This document shows positions 21,313 through 35,100 of a stretch of DNA of 64,000 bases, one piece after another. Numbering within the stretch: position 1 is the stretch's first letter; each line of letters starts with the position of its first letter. Origin of the DNA: Pterois miles (taxonomy: Eukaryota; Chordata; Actinopteri; Perciformes; Scorpaenidae); the NCBI GenBank assembly GCA_947000775.1, contig CAMQGK010000246.1, positions 1,255,501-1,319,500 of the forward strand. Reading direction: 5' to 3'. The translations under genes were made by a program, and so were the position numbers. The notes beneath the pieces are model-generated. The model did no database searches and was not told the DNA's origin. It was given only the letters and a program-made list of their open reading frames with translations.

Positions 21313-22879
21313 GGTTTTGGACATAATAAAATATCACAATATTATGTTTTGTGATACTGTATTGATTCTCAAAAACAATGTATTGATTTTAATTCATAAT
21401 TTACATGGAAAGACAAACTCAGTCAGTACTTGAGGACTACTGAGGATATGCGCCCTCAGTATATGTGCCCTCTCACAGTAGTGCCAAGATATTGGATGTT
21501 ATAGGGACTATGATTCATTGCACAAAAAATATCTTTTTTTACTCTGATTTTATGCATATGGTGGTGTGTTCTTTATACTAATACTAAAATTAGGTTATCG
21601 TTTTATTCACAACCCCTGTATCATGATATGTATCACAAGGCCAGATTTTTGCCAACACAGCCCTAACTCAAAACGTATCACTTTTGGATCTAGGAGAAAC
21701 GCCATCAAAATGTCACATACTGGGATCATGTGTGTGGTTTAACCATCGCAGTTATTTCATAATACTTTTCTATTTGTAACACATTTAGGTGACATCAAGT
21801 GTGGGCTCTGCTCACAAGCAGCCACTGTAGATTAACGGAAATATTGTAGATCACAACATTACAGGACGCTTAAAGAACGGAATGTAAGGGTCACAGTCAC
21901 AACACTTAGCGGACACAATGGATTCAGATCCGATATTCTCGCTCTTACTGCTGCATTTCCAGTTGCTTTCCAGTCCAACAGCTGCTCCTGCTGGGCTTCC
22001 TGTGAGGAGATTAGCTAATTTCACAGCCCCGGGTCTGGCTGGAGTGTCGGCTGCGGAGCCTGATGGACAGGACAGCTGGATTTGGTTTTCCATGCACTGT
22101 AACAAGAAATGCTCCATTGACTTATTATCATGAGTTGACTTTATGTGTTTTGAAATTTACCTAAAGGGTTAAGACGAGTTTTAAAGAACAAGTCCTACAC
22201 TCAAAGAACACATAATAACATGTAATCCCCAAACAGTTAGAACATAAAAATGACCAAAAAATAAATTATTCCTATCACATTCAGGTCAAACAACTGTGTA
22301 CTGAAGCAGCAGCTTTACTATTAATATATGTTTGTGACACGTGCCTGCCAGCACCTCATCAACCATATTCTCTTTAGGACAAACACAGTCACCGCTGAGC
22401 TGGCGTCACACCCGCTTTTTAACACTTCCTGTGTGGGTCCGACCTGCCTGCAACTCAGTGGCTCACTGTCTGGACAGTTTACCATGACAACCGGGTTGCC
22501 AACGACAACAAGGCGGCCAGACAGAAGCAACATTGATTTACCCATAATTCTGTAAGGCTCTGGAGTGTGGAGCCATGCAGTGTGGAAGTTTGAGTGGCGA
22601 GATCATCAGGTGACATTTACACCACCAGACCAGTTCACACTTTGTCTTTGACTGTGAGTGACTGATGAGCGCCATCTACTGTAAAATAAAACAAGTGAAC
22701 AGCATTAGCCCTTCACAAATAGGAAAAAATACTGTAAAACTGGAGCTTCTGCAACGAGTATTGCAGTTTTCCTTGAGCTGTATGGAACCATCTAAAGTTA
22801 CGACGTCTCCACTAATTTATCCAAGATTTGTATCTTTTTTCCCCTTTAAATAAATAGTTCCATATGTTGGGAAATACAA
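21313..22879. other. Intergenic DNA between LINE and tandem array
   Basis: No recognised gene. The stretch 21900-22560 is more GC-rich and has short open frames on both strands without similarity I recognise. It could be unique conserved non-coding DNA in the sox8 neighbourhood. Confidence 0.35.
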
Positions 22880-24420
22880 CTATTTGCTTTTTTGCTTTTT
22901 GATGAGAAGATCAGTCCCCATGTCTGAGTTATAATGAGCTAGAGCCACAGGGCGATTAGCGTAGCATATCATAGATATACACCTAGCTCTAAAGCTCACT
23001 AATTCACACAAATCTTGTTTCTTTAGGCTGCAAACAAGCAGACATGTTTTAAAAAATAATAGGCCATAATTTTAAGGAGTTATAAACTTTTGTAAAGTCA
23101 GCTAGATTAGCCTTTTCCCTGTGCTTCCAGTCTTTATGCAAAGCTGAACTAATCGCCTCCTGGCTCAAACTCCAAGTACAGAATTTGAGCCATTAATTTG
23201 CACATATTTAGTGTGAAAACAAGCAGATATGTAAAAAAAAAAACAAAAAAACATTTAGGTTATGGTTTTAAGGGGATACAAACTTTTGTGAAGAGCCAGC
23301 AAGCTAGTTTTCTCCAGGTATCCTAACTAAATTATATATCATATCATAACCTTTATGCTTCCAGTTTTTATGCTAATCACCCATACAGTTTGAGAGATGC
23401 CGATTAGCTTAGCATAGCATAGATATACACCTACCAACGCATCTAAAGCTCACCATTTTGCACATCTTGTGTCTGCAAACTAACAGAAATGTTAAAAATT
23501 AATGGTTTTAAGGAGTTACAAACATTTGTAAAGAGCTTGCAAGCTAGCTTTTCCTCCATGCTTCCAGTCTTTATAATTACAGTCTTTATGGTAATCACCC
23601 ATACAACCTGAGCCAGGAGATGATTAGCTTAGCATACCATTGATATACCGATATACCTACCAATGCCTCTAAAGCTCAATAATTAGCACATACTGAATCT
23701 TGTTTCTTTAGTCTTAAGATCTTACAATTTTTTGTAAAAAGCCAGGCTACCTATTCTCATGCTTCCAGTCGTTATGCAAAGCTAAGCTAATTGCCTACTG
23801 GCTCAAACACCTCTGAAGCTCAATAATAAACACATATCTTGTTTCTTTAGTCTGCAAACTAACAAATGTTCAAAAATAACAAGCTGTGGTTTTAAGAAGA
23901 CACAAACTTTTGTAAACTTTTCCCCATGCTTCCAGCCTTTATGCTTCCAGTTTTTATATTAATCGACCATACAGTTTGCTAATTAGCTTAGCATAGCATA
24001 GATACACACCTACTAACGCATCTAAAACTCGCTAATTTACACGTCTCATTTCTTTGGTTTGCAAACTAAAAGAAATTTTCAAAATTAATAGGTTATGGTT
24101 TTAAGGAGTTACAAACTTTTGTAAAATGGCAGAAAGCTAGCTTTTCTCCCATGCTTCCAGTCTTTATAATTACAGTAGAGTTTGAACCAGGAGGCAATTA
24201 GCTTAGCATAGCATAGATATACCAGTACACCTACCAATGCCTCTAAAGTGTACAAATTAACACATATCTTGTTTCTTTAGTCTTAAGATCTTTCACTTTC
24301 TTTAAAAGAAAAGAGTTAAAAACTTTTGTAAAGAGTCATGCTAGCTTCCCCCCTGTGCTTTCAGTCTTTGTGCAAAGCTAAGCTAATCACCTCCTGTCTG
24401 AAATCTACTGAACACTAGCA
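22880..24420. repeat. Tandem array of ~210-bp units derived from a dispersed element
   Basis: About seven degenerate units. Each carries GATTAGCTTAGCATAGCATAG, ACCTACCAA(C/T)GC(A/C)TCTAAAGCTCA, ATCTTGTTTCTTTAG, GGTTTTAAGGAGTTACAAAC and ATGCTTCCAGTCTTTATG in that order. The TCTAAAGCTC anchor recurs near 22990, 23440, 23670, 23811, 24021 and 24240, so spacing is about 144-230 bp with one unit lacking the anchor. The same modules occur once in dispersed copies such as 40775-41255. Confidence 0.85.
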
Positions 24421-26164
24421 GTTGTAGCTGAAGTCTAAAACTTTGAAAAAGAAAAGATCGCGGGGCATGAAAGTATGAAGAAGTGAGCTTACCAGACCCG
24501 CTCCTCATCTCTTCTTGAGGCTCACAATGTTGAGGCTACATCATGAGCAACATTAGCCACTACTAGCCAAACACACTGTCTACGGTTGAGTTGCATTGTG
24601 GGTAGGCTGACAATATCACAGTTTAGTCCTCTTTTAATGCATCAGTCTCACAACAAAACTTTCTTTTGGAGTAACAGAAGAGCTCCATCTGCTGGATAAA
24701 TGAACATAACTGCACTTTCATATTATAATATTGCCTTTACAGTGCTCATGCTCATAAATAATAGGAAGTTCTGGTTAAATTTGGGTGTTGAACCTAAGTA
24801 ATTGCTGAGATCTGGGAAGGGCATCGCTACAAAGTCAAAGTTTAACGAGGCAAGAGACGCAAGGCTAACTTGAGGCTTTGGTTAAAATGGGTGAAAGGGT
24901 AACTTTGGTATTTTTCAAACAGGACCTAACTGGACTAGCCTAATGTTAGCTTTTTATTTATGGTGATTGCATTTACTCAAAAATCATAAAAGTGGTGATC
25001 ACTGGTGAAGATTATCTTGCTGAACAAAGTGTGTAAGTATCATAAACTTTTGTTTCTCACAGAGCTTATTTCCTGCAATAATCCAAAACCGAGCAGTGCG
25101 GTAACCTACAGTTATGAAGTATGAAATTTGAAAAGTATGGAGTCCTAAAGAAGACAAAACTAAGCAAAAATGTTTAAAAACACAGAGGACAAATCAAACG
25201 CTGCCACTTGATTTCAGGCTCAACTGTATTCATGTTAAGATCTTTATAATGAAACAAACCGTCACTGTGATTTAAGGGTCAACACAACAACGTGTCTTCA
25301 AAACAAAATATGCACAACGTAAATAAAAGACTTGTAGAGTAGAAGTGTTATATAAATTACAATCCCGTCACATTACAATCCTTTAAAGCAGCAATGACTT
25401 GTCAACAGTAAAAATAAATAAGAGAACAGCTGTCAGAGTGAAGTTGTTAAAGAACCCTGCCTGGATGCAGATCAGCCACCTCCAGCTACGTTAACAGCTA
25501 CGGTGATCACTGAGAGTTTGTGTGTGTTTATGCATATTTGTTGTTAACAGCACTTTGTAGGTTTCAGGTGTAACGGGGTCTCAGTGTCCAGAGGCTTCAA
25601 CCTCTCAGCGTCCTCAGCGAAAAAACGTCACGATTCCACGCACACACGCACGCACACACACACACGGTAAGCCACTGTCATCAAAACTGTACATTCAATA
25701 AATTAACAATGCATTGTCTTTGTTAAGCAACCAGTGAAATGACTCTAGATTACATAATTACATTAGATTACAGGTAGAATGAACCGTTCACGAGATGAAA
25801 TCTGATAGAGGGGAGGTTGTTGCAGGGGAAGGGTTCCACATGGCTGAGGTAAGGTAGGATGGTTATGTATAGCACAAGGTTGGTAGGCGCAATAGTGATG
25901 ACATCATCTACCCTTTGGCCTCTGATCACCCAACGATGGGCCTTCGGTCCCGTCAGAGTTCAAGTTTTCTACACACAGATAGGCTCGAGTCCCTATTGTC
26001 TTTTTCTCTTGTTTTTTCGTCATCATATTTTCTCCCCCTTCCTGTTCCCCTAAACCCCACCCCATCCCACCGCCTCCCGCCATGGTCTCTGGTCACATGT
26101 TAGGCTTGTCTCTGATCTGAACGAGACTGGGCCGGTCCAGCTGAGTTGTGGCTTCCTGCAGTCT
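24421..26164 (-). other. adap1 3' UTR and downstream flank (inferred)
   Basis: Directly after the adap1 stop codon (minus strand). An AATAAA on the minus strand (plus strand TTTATT at 24953-24958) would give a 3' UTR of about 1.2 kb, but no transcript evidence is available. It includes a short (CA)n run near 25639-25666 and is otherwise without signal. Confidence 0.35.
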
Positions 26165-26193
26165 TCAAGGCTTGTGTTTAAAATGGGCCTCCA
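26165..26193 (-). CDS. adap1: adap1 terminal coding exon
   Basis: 29 nt: TG completing Val, EAHFKHKP, stop TGA at 26167-26165. Acceptor TTGCAG. The VEAHFKHKP end is the same as in mammalian ADAP1, which fixes this very short exon. Confidence 0.95.
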
Positions 26194-29100
26194 CTGCAAA
26201 GACACAGATAAAAAAAAAGTCATGTTATACAAAATAACAGGCAAATAGTTGTGTTTTTCAACAGATTTGATGGACAGTGGTTTTGAATTAAAGCTGCTGA
26301 GAGCTTTGTGATAAAAGTCAAAGTTGTCTTAAATAAGCCCTGTGACTTTTTTTGAGTTTGTAATCCTGGTTTCCCACCAAAAAGCATTATGTTCATATTA
26401 TATGCATATCCTGTTTGGCTGTTTTCTTGGCATTATAATATGGACAGTAAACCCCAGGAAAATCATTTGCTTCCACAATATCACTTTTTGATGGTGACAT
26501 AACCACATTCTCATGGTGGTATATAACCATTTCATCTCATTTCATCACTGTGATGAAGGTCCCAGGGTGAGGATAACTCTTGTTGGATTACACTGTTGAT
26601 CCTTTCAGAGTGACTGCAAATGAAGCTTTGCCCATATCGCTGTCAGTCGGAAAGCAGGGGAAGAGACCGTTCAGCTGCCAGTAAAACACTGTCAGCAGAG
26701 GACAGCTTCAACCCATCAACCTCTGGGTTACAGGCCCAGCAACCATCCACTGTTAACTACCCCAGGTGGGAATCGAACCCACAATCCCTGGCTTAGGAGG
26801 CCAGTGCCTTATCCATTGGGCCACTGGGGCTTTACATCTAGGCAAAGCACCAGTTTTGTAGATATAGAACAAGTTCCCCTGAAAAGCAACAATATGAGAA
26901 GCACAATGCGTGCTTTTATATAACCTAACAATGGACCCTGATGCCACTGTGGCAGTAACAGAGAAAACAAGCGAAACAGGACGATGAGGGGGAGACACAG
27001 AGACATGGTGAAGCCCTGCAGCATATGAACAGGCATTATGGAGGATGCATTTTCAGCACAAATAACAGGAATTATTGTGATGCATTTTCAGCACAATAGA
27101 AAAATAAATTGTAATAGTGAGATAGCCAGCTATGTTTGGGCTTAACTCGATGGCTCACTTTTAATCGGTGTAAATCACCATGGTAACCTACGCTGCATGG
27201 CGAACCTGCCCTGGAGCAACTGTGTTTTTCGACTGCTTCTCAATCTACTCTAGATACATGATAACATTGTGTACATTTCCCCTCAATAATATCACTCTTT
27301 GCTGGGCGCTATCATTTTCCTGCATCGCTGTTTCATCTCATTCATATTAACTACTTCATTCTCGGTTTGGACTATGTTGTTTGTGATAAACAACTGCCTC
27401 TTTCACATACACACTCTCTGGATAACGAAAACCCAGAGTTAATGGAGTCGGTTGACAGCTTCATGAATATTAGGCTCAGTGAAGCCAGGTAACCCAAAGG
27501 GATCCAAAATAACCTGAACTTGCTCTGTGATAAAGGTGCCAGGATGAGGATTATTAACTTTAGTTGGATTTACCGTTTCAGAATGACGGCGATAGTGTCA
27601 CAATGTCAGGGAGAAAGCGATGGAAAAATGTTAGCAGAGGATGGTTTCGATCCATCGACCTCTGGGTTATGGGCCCAGCACGCTTCGGCTGCGCCACTCT
27701 GCTATGAAAAAACACTAGTTCTGTAGCCAAACAGTGTGTTCCTCTATAAAGCGACAATATAAAAAACACAACTTATGGTATGAATGTCAAATCAATGGCC
27801 CCTGATGCCGCTGTAGCAGTGACAGACAGAAAAATAAAAAGTGGACGGGGGAGAAAAAGCCCTGACAGAATAGAGACAAAAACTGTGACATTGTGCCAAA
27901 ATGAAAAACATTTCCCATAAGCCCCGGACATTCCCAAGGTGAGCGTCACGGCTCGACAGAGTCCAGGAAGGACAGCAGCGATTACAGCAGAGATTTCAGC
28001 CTACGTTAGAAAAGAGCTTTGGTGAGTTTTACAGGTGAGGACGAAACGTCTGATGATTATCAAGAATGTTTCAGTTTCATATATCCAATGCTGTAGTGGA
28101 TGCCGGTTTGTCTTAGAATACTATATCGTAAATCCAGTTTCTGGCTATGTTGCTTGGTTTGCATTGTGCGTGTTATAAAAAACAAACCAAGCGAGACCCA
28201 CTGTTAAAAACACTGTTCCGCACTGTTCCTCGAAAGCAAAAACTCCACAGTGTACTTTAAACACAGAAACATAAACACTAAAAATAACGTTTCTGCACCT
28301 GCATATTCCTGCGGCCTCATTGGTCGATTGATGACCCGCTGGAAGGCAGATATCCAATCCCGTTGCTCGGCCTCGGTCTCGCAGGCGAACAGGAACTTCC
28401 TGTCAGGCGTGACAATGGTGATGCCGTGGTTCCAGTGGTAGCCCTGTGTGGAGGAGGGCAAGCCGGACAGGACGGTGTAGCTGTTCTCCTTGCTGCCAAT
28501 GAAGACCTCACCACGGGCGTAGGCGTCCTGACAGACACAAAGACAGACAGAGGGGAAGTCCTGTGAACAAACTAAGTGATCAGTCAGAACCAAAAAACAG
28601 CTAATGGGGGTACAGGTCTCTTCTTACCAGAGGGTCTTTGAAATACATGAGTCGCCTGTCGTCCATAGTAAACCACCTCTTCTTGAAGCCCTCTGTGTGC
28701 TGTGACAGAACGAGAAACGCAATTACATTTTGAAGAGAGGAAACAAAAAGGAGTCCTAAGAAGTCTACAGGGTGTCAAAAAAACTGAAGCATAACCTTTT
28801 AGGGCCCAGACACACCACGCTGATATCAAAGAACTTGCAGCGGTGAAGGCCACTGTTGCTTTGGCTCACGTCGCCTTTGTCTGGGCTGACAAGTTGTACT
28901 CAAACACACCAACAAGACTACAGCTGACAGCCAGTCAGCAGGTACGTTCTGCGTGAGAGGAAATAACTCTCCGAACCAGCATGTCGCTGTAGTCCGTGCT
29001 CGTCATTCAAAAATGGAAACCGGAGAACCAAATACAGCATGAGATAAAGCGGTGTTTGGCGACCATTCTGACACCACTCACCGCTTAGCTTCATTCCAGA

Positions 29101-32100
29101 TGGCCATGTCGTGAAAATATCCATGTATTCATCTCAGATGAGATGAAAATGAAAAATGAGAAGAGCCTTGACTTTACTTATTGGCTTTCTTTCCTCACAT
29201 CCGTTTCTCTTGAACATGAACTGCCTTCGTGAACTAGGCAGAACCACCAATCAGAGTGATTTCTCTCACCGACAGGCTGAATCGGCCAGAGAACCTCTTC
29301 TACGAGCAGACTAGAGTCAACAAAAACTAGGCTGTCAGCTTGGTGTTTCAGGGTCTTTCTGAAATGATTTTAAAATACTTTTTAAACCTACGAATGGCTT
29401 AGTTCCCTCCTACGCCATAGACATGCTCACTGGACGCAAAACGGACAGATCTCTTAGAATATCTTCTAAATCAGCTTATGGTGCCTTCAGTCATTATGAT
29501 CGTCCTCTGGCATTCTCCACCACATGAACTAAGGTCTGCTACAACAGTGTGTTCTTTTAAAAGCAGGCTCGTATCTTTTGTCACAAGCTTTTAGCTAGGT
29601 TTAAAGAGTGTGGTTAACGAGTGAATCACTTATTTTAGAATCTGTGTTCTTATTCCTCTTATTCCCTTTTTAATAATCATCTTAATACCTTCTTTTCCTG
29701 TGTTTTCGTCTATCTTATATGTTTTTATATATGTAGTAAGTCTACGCTTGTCATAAAGTGCTACATGAATAAACTTGACTTAGATTAAGGAAGAATAAAA
29801 TGTAAGAATTAGGGCTGTCAATCCATTAAAATATTGAGATTAACTGCAAATGAATCCAAAATGCACCTTAAAGTGAGATTTGTCAAGTATTTAATACTCT
29901 TATCAACATGGGAGTGAACAAATATGATGCTTTATGAAAATGTATATGTATATTTATTGTTAAAAATTAATTTACAACAAAAAAACAAAGACAAAAATTG
30001 TCCAGAAACCCTCACAGGTGATGCATTTGCATAAAAATATGCTCAAATCAGAACTGCAGCCCAACAGGCAACAATAGCTGTCAGTGTGCTGACTTGACTA
30101 TGACTTGCCCCAAACTGTGATTGTGATTATCATCAAAATGTGATTATCATAATGGGGTCATGTCTGTAAAGGGGAGACTCCATAGAACCCATTTTCATTC
30201 ACATATGTGTAGGTCAGAGGACAAGGGGCCCCTTTGAAAATGGCCATAACAGTTTTTCCTCATTAAAATTTTGTGTAAATTTGGAGCTTTACTTCTTTGG
30301 GACATACTAGTATGACCAACATGTTTGTTGAGGTTTTCTGGTTTCATATGATGGCGGTATCTTCACTCTAGCTTTCAAACTGAGCTGCTACAACCACTGA
30401 AAGTTTGATTGCGTAATGTGTTCAAGAAATTAGTGGCGTTAAAACTAATTAGCATTAACATGTTATTATCTTTGACAGCCCTAGTAAGAATGTCTCAGCC
30501 ACTAAAGTCAGCATTAACATATGAGAAAGTGTTAGAATAGTCGTAAAATATGAGATAGTTGCTCCGGCTGGTAAGTGGTGCTTACAGTAAAATATGTTTC
30601 TGAAAACAATTAAGGGGAGAACTAGGCATTACAATAACCGAACATTGACTCATATTTGAGAGTTTGAGGGTCTAGTTTGACAGTTTGCTCAGAGCTTGCG
30701 AGTTTCACAACCAGTGACTGACAGCTGCCCAGAGACTGCTCGGCTCTAGCTCAGCTGTGATTGGTTGTTTTTGTTCGGCACTGTAGAGACTTGTAGCCGC
30801 CATTAGGAGAACACAGACGAACATGCTTCTTTCTTTATCATATCTGCTCAAAGTTACCAACTGCAACTTTTCACAGTAAAGAAAAGAAAAAACAGTTGTG
30901 ATAAGTCCCTAATCTTTGCATTTGTTCTTGTAAAATATCTGACTGTTTTACCTTTTTTCGGGCCTCAACTACTTAATTTATCTATAATTATTCATAAAAG
31001 TATAATCTAATATGATCCACTTCTGTCACATGTGCACTTCTATGACAGCATCTGTGCTGAACAGGGGAACGCTGTGGATGCTGGGAACAGTGCACATACT
31101 ACACTGCATTAACTGTATCTGGTAACTGTGTGCAAGTGAGTGATAGGAAGCCCTTTTAATATTTCAATAAACTAATATTAACATATAGAGATGGAAGAAA
31201 AACGCATATCTCTACTTGTAAAAGTAGTAATATTACAGTGTAAAATACTAGCTACAAGTAAAGGCCCTGCATACAAAATATTAGTATCTATAAGTATTAG
31301 CATCAACATATATTTAAAGTACCAAAAGTAAAATTACTTATTATGCAGAATAATATATATTATATAAATGTGGAGCTCATTTTAATGACTATGTACTGCT
31401 GGGTAGTTTAATCTATAATAACACATCATCATTTATTAGTTCATTCTATTGTGGATTAATAACATTAAACTGCAAAGTAAGTAACGAAATTAAATTTATG
31501 AAACTTGTTTAAGAGAGGAAAAAAGACGGTATCGGATCGGTATTGTTGCAGCATCTGTAACGAGCCATCTCTACACAGTACAAACCTTTGGACCTGTTTT
31601 CTCCATAAAGCCTTCCTTCATGAAGTTCCGGGTCAGTTTGGGCACCAGCTAGAAGAGAAATCAATAAATATCAATATCAATCAAATCATGTAATAGTAAA
31701 AAGAACGTTTGTTATTCAAAGGTCAACCCTTGAAAGTCATCTACTGTAACTGAAGCATTCGTAATGTCCCTTCTTGATTTAGGAATGCATCCTGATCGAC
31801 AATTCTCCATAAAAATGTGTTGTGGGCTTAAATCCTCACCTCCTCGTCACTTGCTCCAGGGAATGCCACCTGTAAGTAGTGGAACCTGGCTGCCCTGATA
31901 GCGTTGAACCAGTCGACCATCTCCTGTGAAAAACAAACACCGTTCATTCAAACACTATCTTTTCACAGTATGCATGTTGGGCTCGGAGTGAGTAATGTGT
32001 TTTTGTTTTTTTTCTCAGATGCCAGTGAAGGCATCAGTAAGGTGCAGTCAAAGGTGTCTCTGTGGATGCTGCAGTGCTGTCGATAACTTCCACCACAGAA

Positions 32101-35100
32101 CGGGAGTGACTGTGACACTGAATGAACTCAATGACCTCTCTGCCACAGCCTTCAGTAGCACAACTCAGCCAGCAGAGGGAGCAGCACTACTTCAGTCACA
32201 GGCTCTCACTCTCCCCAATGACTGTTCATATCTGTCTGTCTTCTATCTATATAAATACTGTATATACAATATATACATATAGACTATAAAGAGTTTATAA
32301 AATCTACACAACTATGCAATGATTTCTCAAAAACCAGTGAGTAGCCAGTGTATTGTTTCTATTCAGTGTATTAAATTACATCATTCTTTCCAGGAAACTT
32401 CCCAGGATATGATATGGAAATAAAGGGACCCATATAATGAAGTACAATCAGAGCATTTACAAATCATTTCCGAAAGGTTTCCTGTTGATCCACATATGTA
32501 ATGTAAATTACTTTAACCATTGCTTTATTGTAGATACTGTACGTGGATAAATTAAATAAAAAAGATGCGTTTAGCTTTCATTTATATTTCATTTACAATT
32601 CATGTGGAGCAGATTAATATGTGAATATGTACAGCGCTGACATTTGGCGTCTAGGCTCTGACCTCATTGCTCCCCACAAGGAAGCACCAAGCTGAGCATG
32701 ACGGGGAGTAGGGAGTGATGATAATATCCCCCACGCGTGGATGCTGGGGCTTTTCCATGATTAAATTCAAATCCTTTTGTGAAAAAAAAGCCAAAAATAA
32801 TCAAGCAATGCTTGCAAAACCAACATATTTCACATTAGACATATAGTGCAGTCTGTAAGTGGTAGGACTGTGACACATTTTCAGTTGTGTTGGCTATCTG
32901 AAATAAAACAATGCGAATTTTGGAAGCATTTCTGTTGCCTCTGCATGGCTCTCATCATGGCGACGACTGAGCCGGCACCTGGCAGCTAACGATGCTAACA
33001 GCGCTTCAATGAAAACAACAACAACAGTGCTGACAGATCTAACACTGTCAACCAGAGGGGGAACCAGAGGGTGGGTGCTACACTTCCACAACGGTGCCGT
33101 CAGCAGGTAAGGCGTTGTCAGAATAGTAGCCACCCTATAAGAGCAGTTCAGAGCGGCGGCCATGACCTAGCCAGTGGGGCACGCTCACATGCCCAAAAAC
33201 CAGCTATGAAAAAAAAAGCTCTGATCACAGCACAGAGGGGGAGTGACTTCATTCTCTGCTCAGGTAGATATTACTCTTCTGTTTCTTTACATAGCAAATA
33301 GCTTGATGCTATATTAATGCTCTGAATATCATATACAGCAATCACTCCCAAACAGCAGGTCAGGACCCACGTGTGGTTCACAGGAGATTTTATTGGTGTC
33401 GACAAACAAATTTGCAGAATGTCTTCTCTCGTCTTTTAACATGTATATCTGCAGTACATCTTTGAGCCACATGAGGGAGCCTGAATGTTCGTATTATTCT
33501 GATAACAGTAGCCTTCTTATGACATTAAATCTAATATGAAAAGCTAGCGTAAAGTCTGTTTGATTTACTGATAAGAGGAAAAACATGAGAGCCTGTTATA
33601 TCTGCATAAATGCACTTATTTGGTCTCATTTGTAAAGTATTAAATAAGTTTTCAATAGCACGCATAAAACAAAGTTGTGATTTATGAAACGCATTTCTCT
33701 TCAAAACGCAAACAATAAAGAATATATGAACAAAGGAAGAAAGACATACAGCTTTCACCGCTGTAACACTGTTCTAAGCAATATCAGGGACTAATAGTTT
33801 ATTTATATCTACATAAATACATTTTCAAGAAAATAAAAACATTTTTTTTATCTTAAAACCATGTCTGATGTGTGTTGCGGTTTGCGGGGCTAGGGTTAAG
33901 GTTCCAGGGGGTTGAACCCCAGGGCCCGCCCATTTTTGACGCAAACCGCGCGCGATTCATAGCAGCAACAGTGAAAGTGATCGTTTGGCTGTAAGTTAAC
34001 ATCATATCAGCAACATAACTACAGTTTCAAAGTCTAGACAGCTGCAGAATATGTCACAGACAGTGAAGTGAAAAAAGTGAATGAAAAAAAGTCGGGATGT
34101 ATTTTTAAATCAACACTTCCTGCTTTCATTTCAAAATAAAACCCCTCAAGCATTTTTTTTTTTTCTGTGGGCAGAACTCCTTTATTTGTTAACACAATGC
34201 TTTTAATCTGAAATATATAAAAGACAGTCTTGTAGAACTTGCAGTGACTTGCAGGGCTCCATGAATGAATATAGAAGAGAATTTTAATTGTGGATTATTA
34301 CTATTATTTACAGATGAGCACACGTTTCTTGACCTTTCTCTGTCTAAAATAAATATAAATGACATTTATAATGACATGAAATGGTCATTATGAAGGTCAA
34401 ATCTGTGATGAAAGAACAGCAGCAGCAGAAACGCTGCAGAAACACAGCTAACACACAGTACAGCAGAACAACAGACAAATGCAGCGTTTTTCTGTCGTAG
34501 TCATTGTCTCAGAGCCAAAACAACACAAACTGTGTCACTATCTGACTGCACTGTAGCTACTGAAGCCAGTGACTCTAGAAATGGACAGATACGGAAAAAA
34601 GCCAGAAGGAAATGAATTATTAAGGGACATTTCCAAGTACGAGTGCGTTTAGCAAAGCAGACAGCATGCATATTATACTACTGTCCCTATATTAGTGTTT
34701 GACGGTGTACCTTAGCATCACTGTGGTAGACAAAGATGTTCCTTGTGCTGTTGTCTTTCAAGTAGGTGATCTGCAGGCCGCAGGGGTTGCCGATTTTGGC
34801 CGGTTGGAAGGTGGCATTGAGGGTCTCGATTTTCATCACCGCTTTGGGATCCCTGGCCTTGATGGTGGAGGACGGGAATAACAAATGGTGAAAAGTCTCA
34901 TATTTCTGAGTGTTTCTGAACACCTTTTAAAATCAGTTGCATCATCTTGCTTACATCCTGCTTGTTGAAGTATTTCAGCGCCCCCTCCCTCTCCGACAGG
35001 ATGAACTTTCGGCTGAGAAACTGACCGTTGTCTCTTCCTCGTTTCCATAGAAACCCCTCTCTGTACCCTGGACAGAGAGAGAGGGGGGGGGGGGGGGGGG

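Larger units (their letters stand above)
26560..26990. repeat. Duplicated tRNA-bearing segment, copy 1
   Basis: It shares with 27525-27840, in order: GATGAAGGTCCCAGGGTGAG, TTGGATT, TTTCAGA(G/A)TGAC, the tRNA-iMet-like part, ACTAGTT/CCAGTTTTGTAG, GAACAAGTTCCCCT and CCTGATGCCACTGTGGCAGT. Confidence 0.8.
26194..28298. other. adap1 last intron, hosting two tRNA segments
   Basis: 2.1 kb. Two homologous segments (about 26560-26990 and 27525-27840) each carry tRNA-type sequence on the same strand as adap1. The rest is unique. Confidence 0.8.
28700..31585. other. adap1 intron 8 (2.9 kb)
   Basis: Holds the hAT-type element at 29810-30483 and the dispersed repeat at 30540-30880. No other exon is seen. 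Confidence 0.7.

Noticed and set aside
34687..34923. CRISPR-like or bacterial operon structure anywhere in the window
   Set aside because: All tandem repeats are vertebrate simple or satellite-type; genes are intron-split and there is no array with uniform unique spacers.
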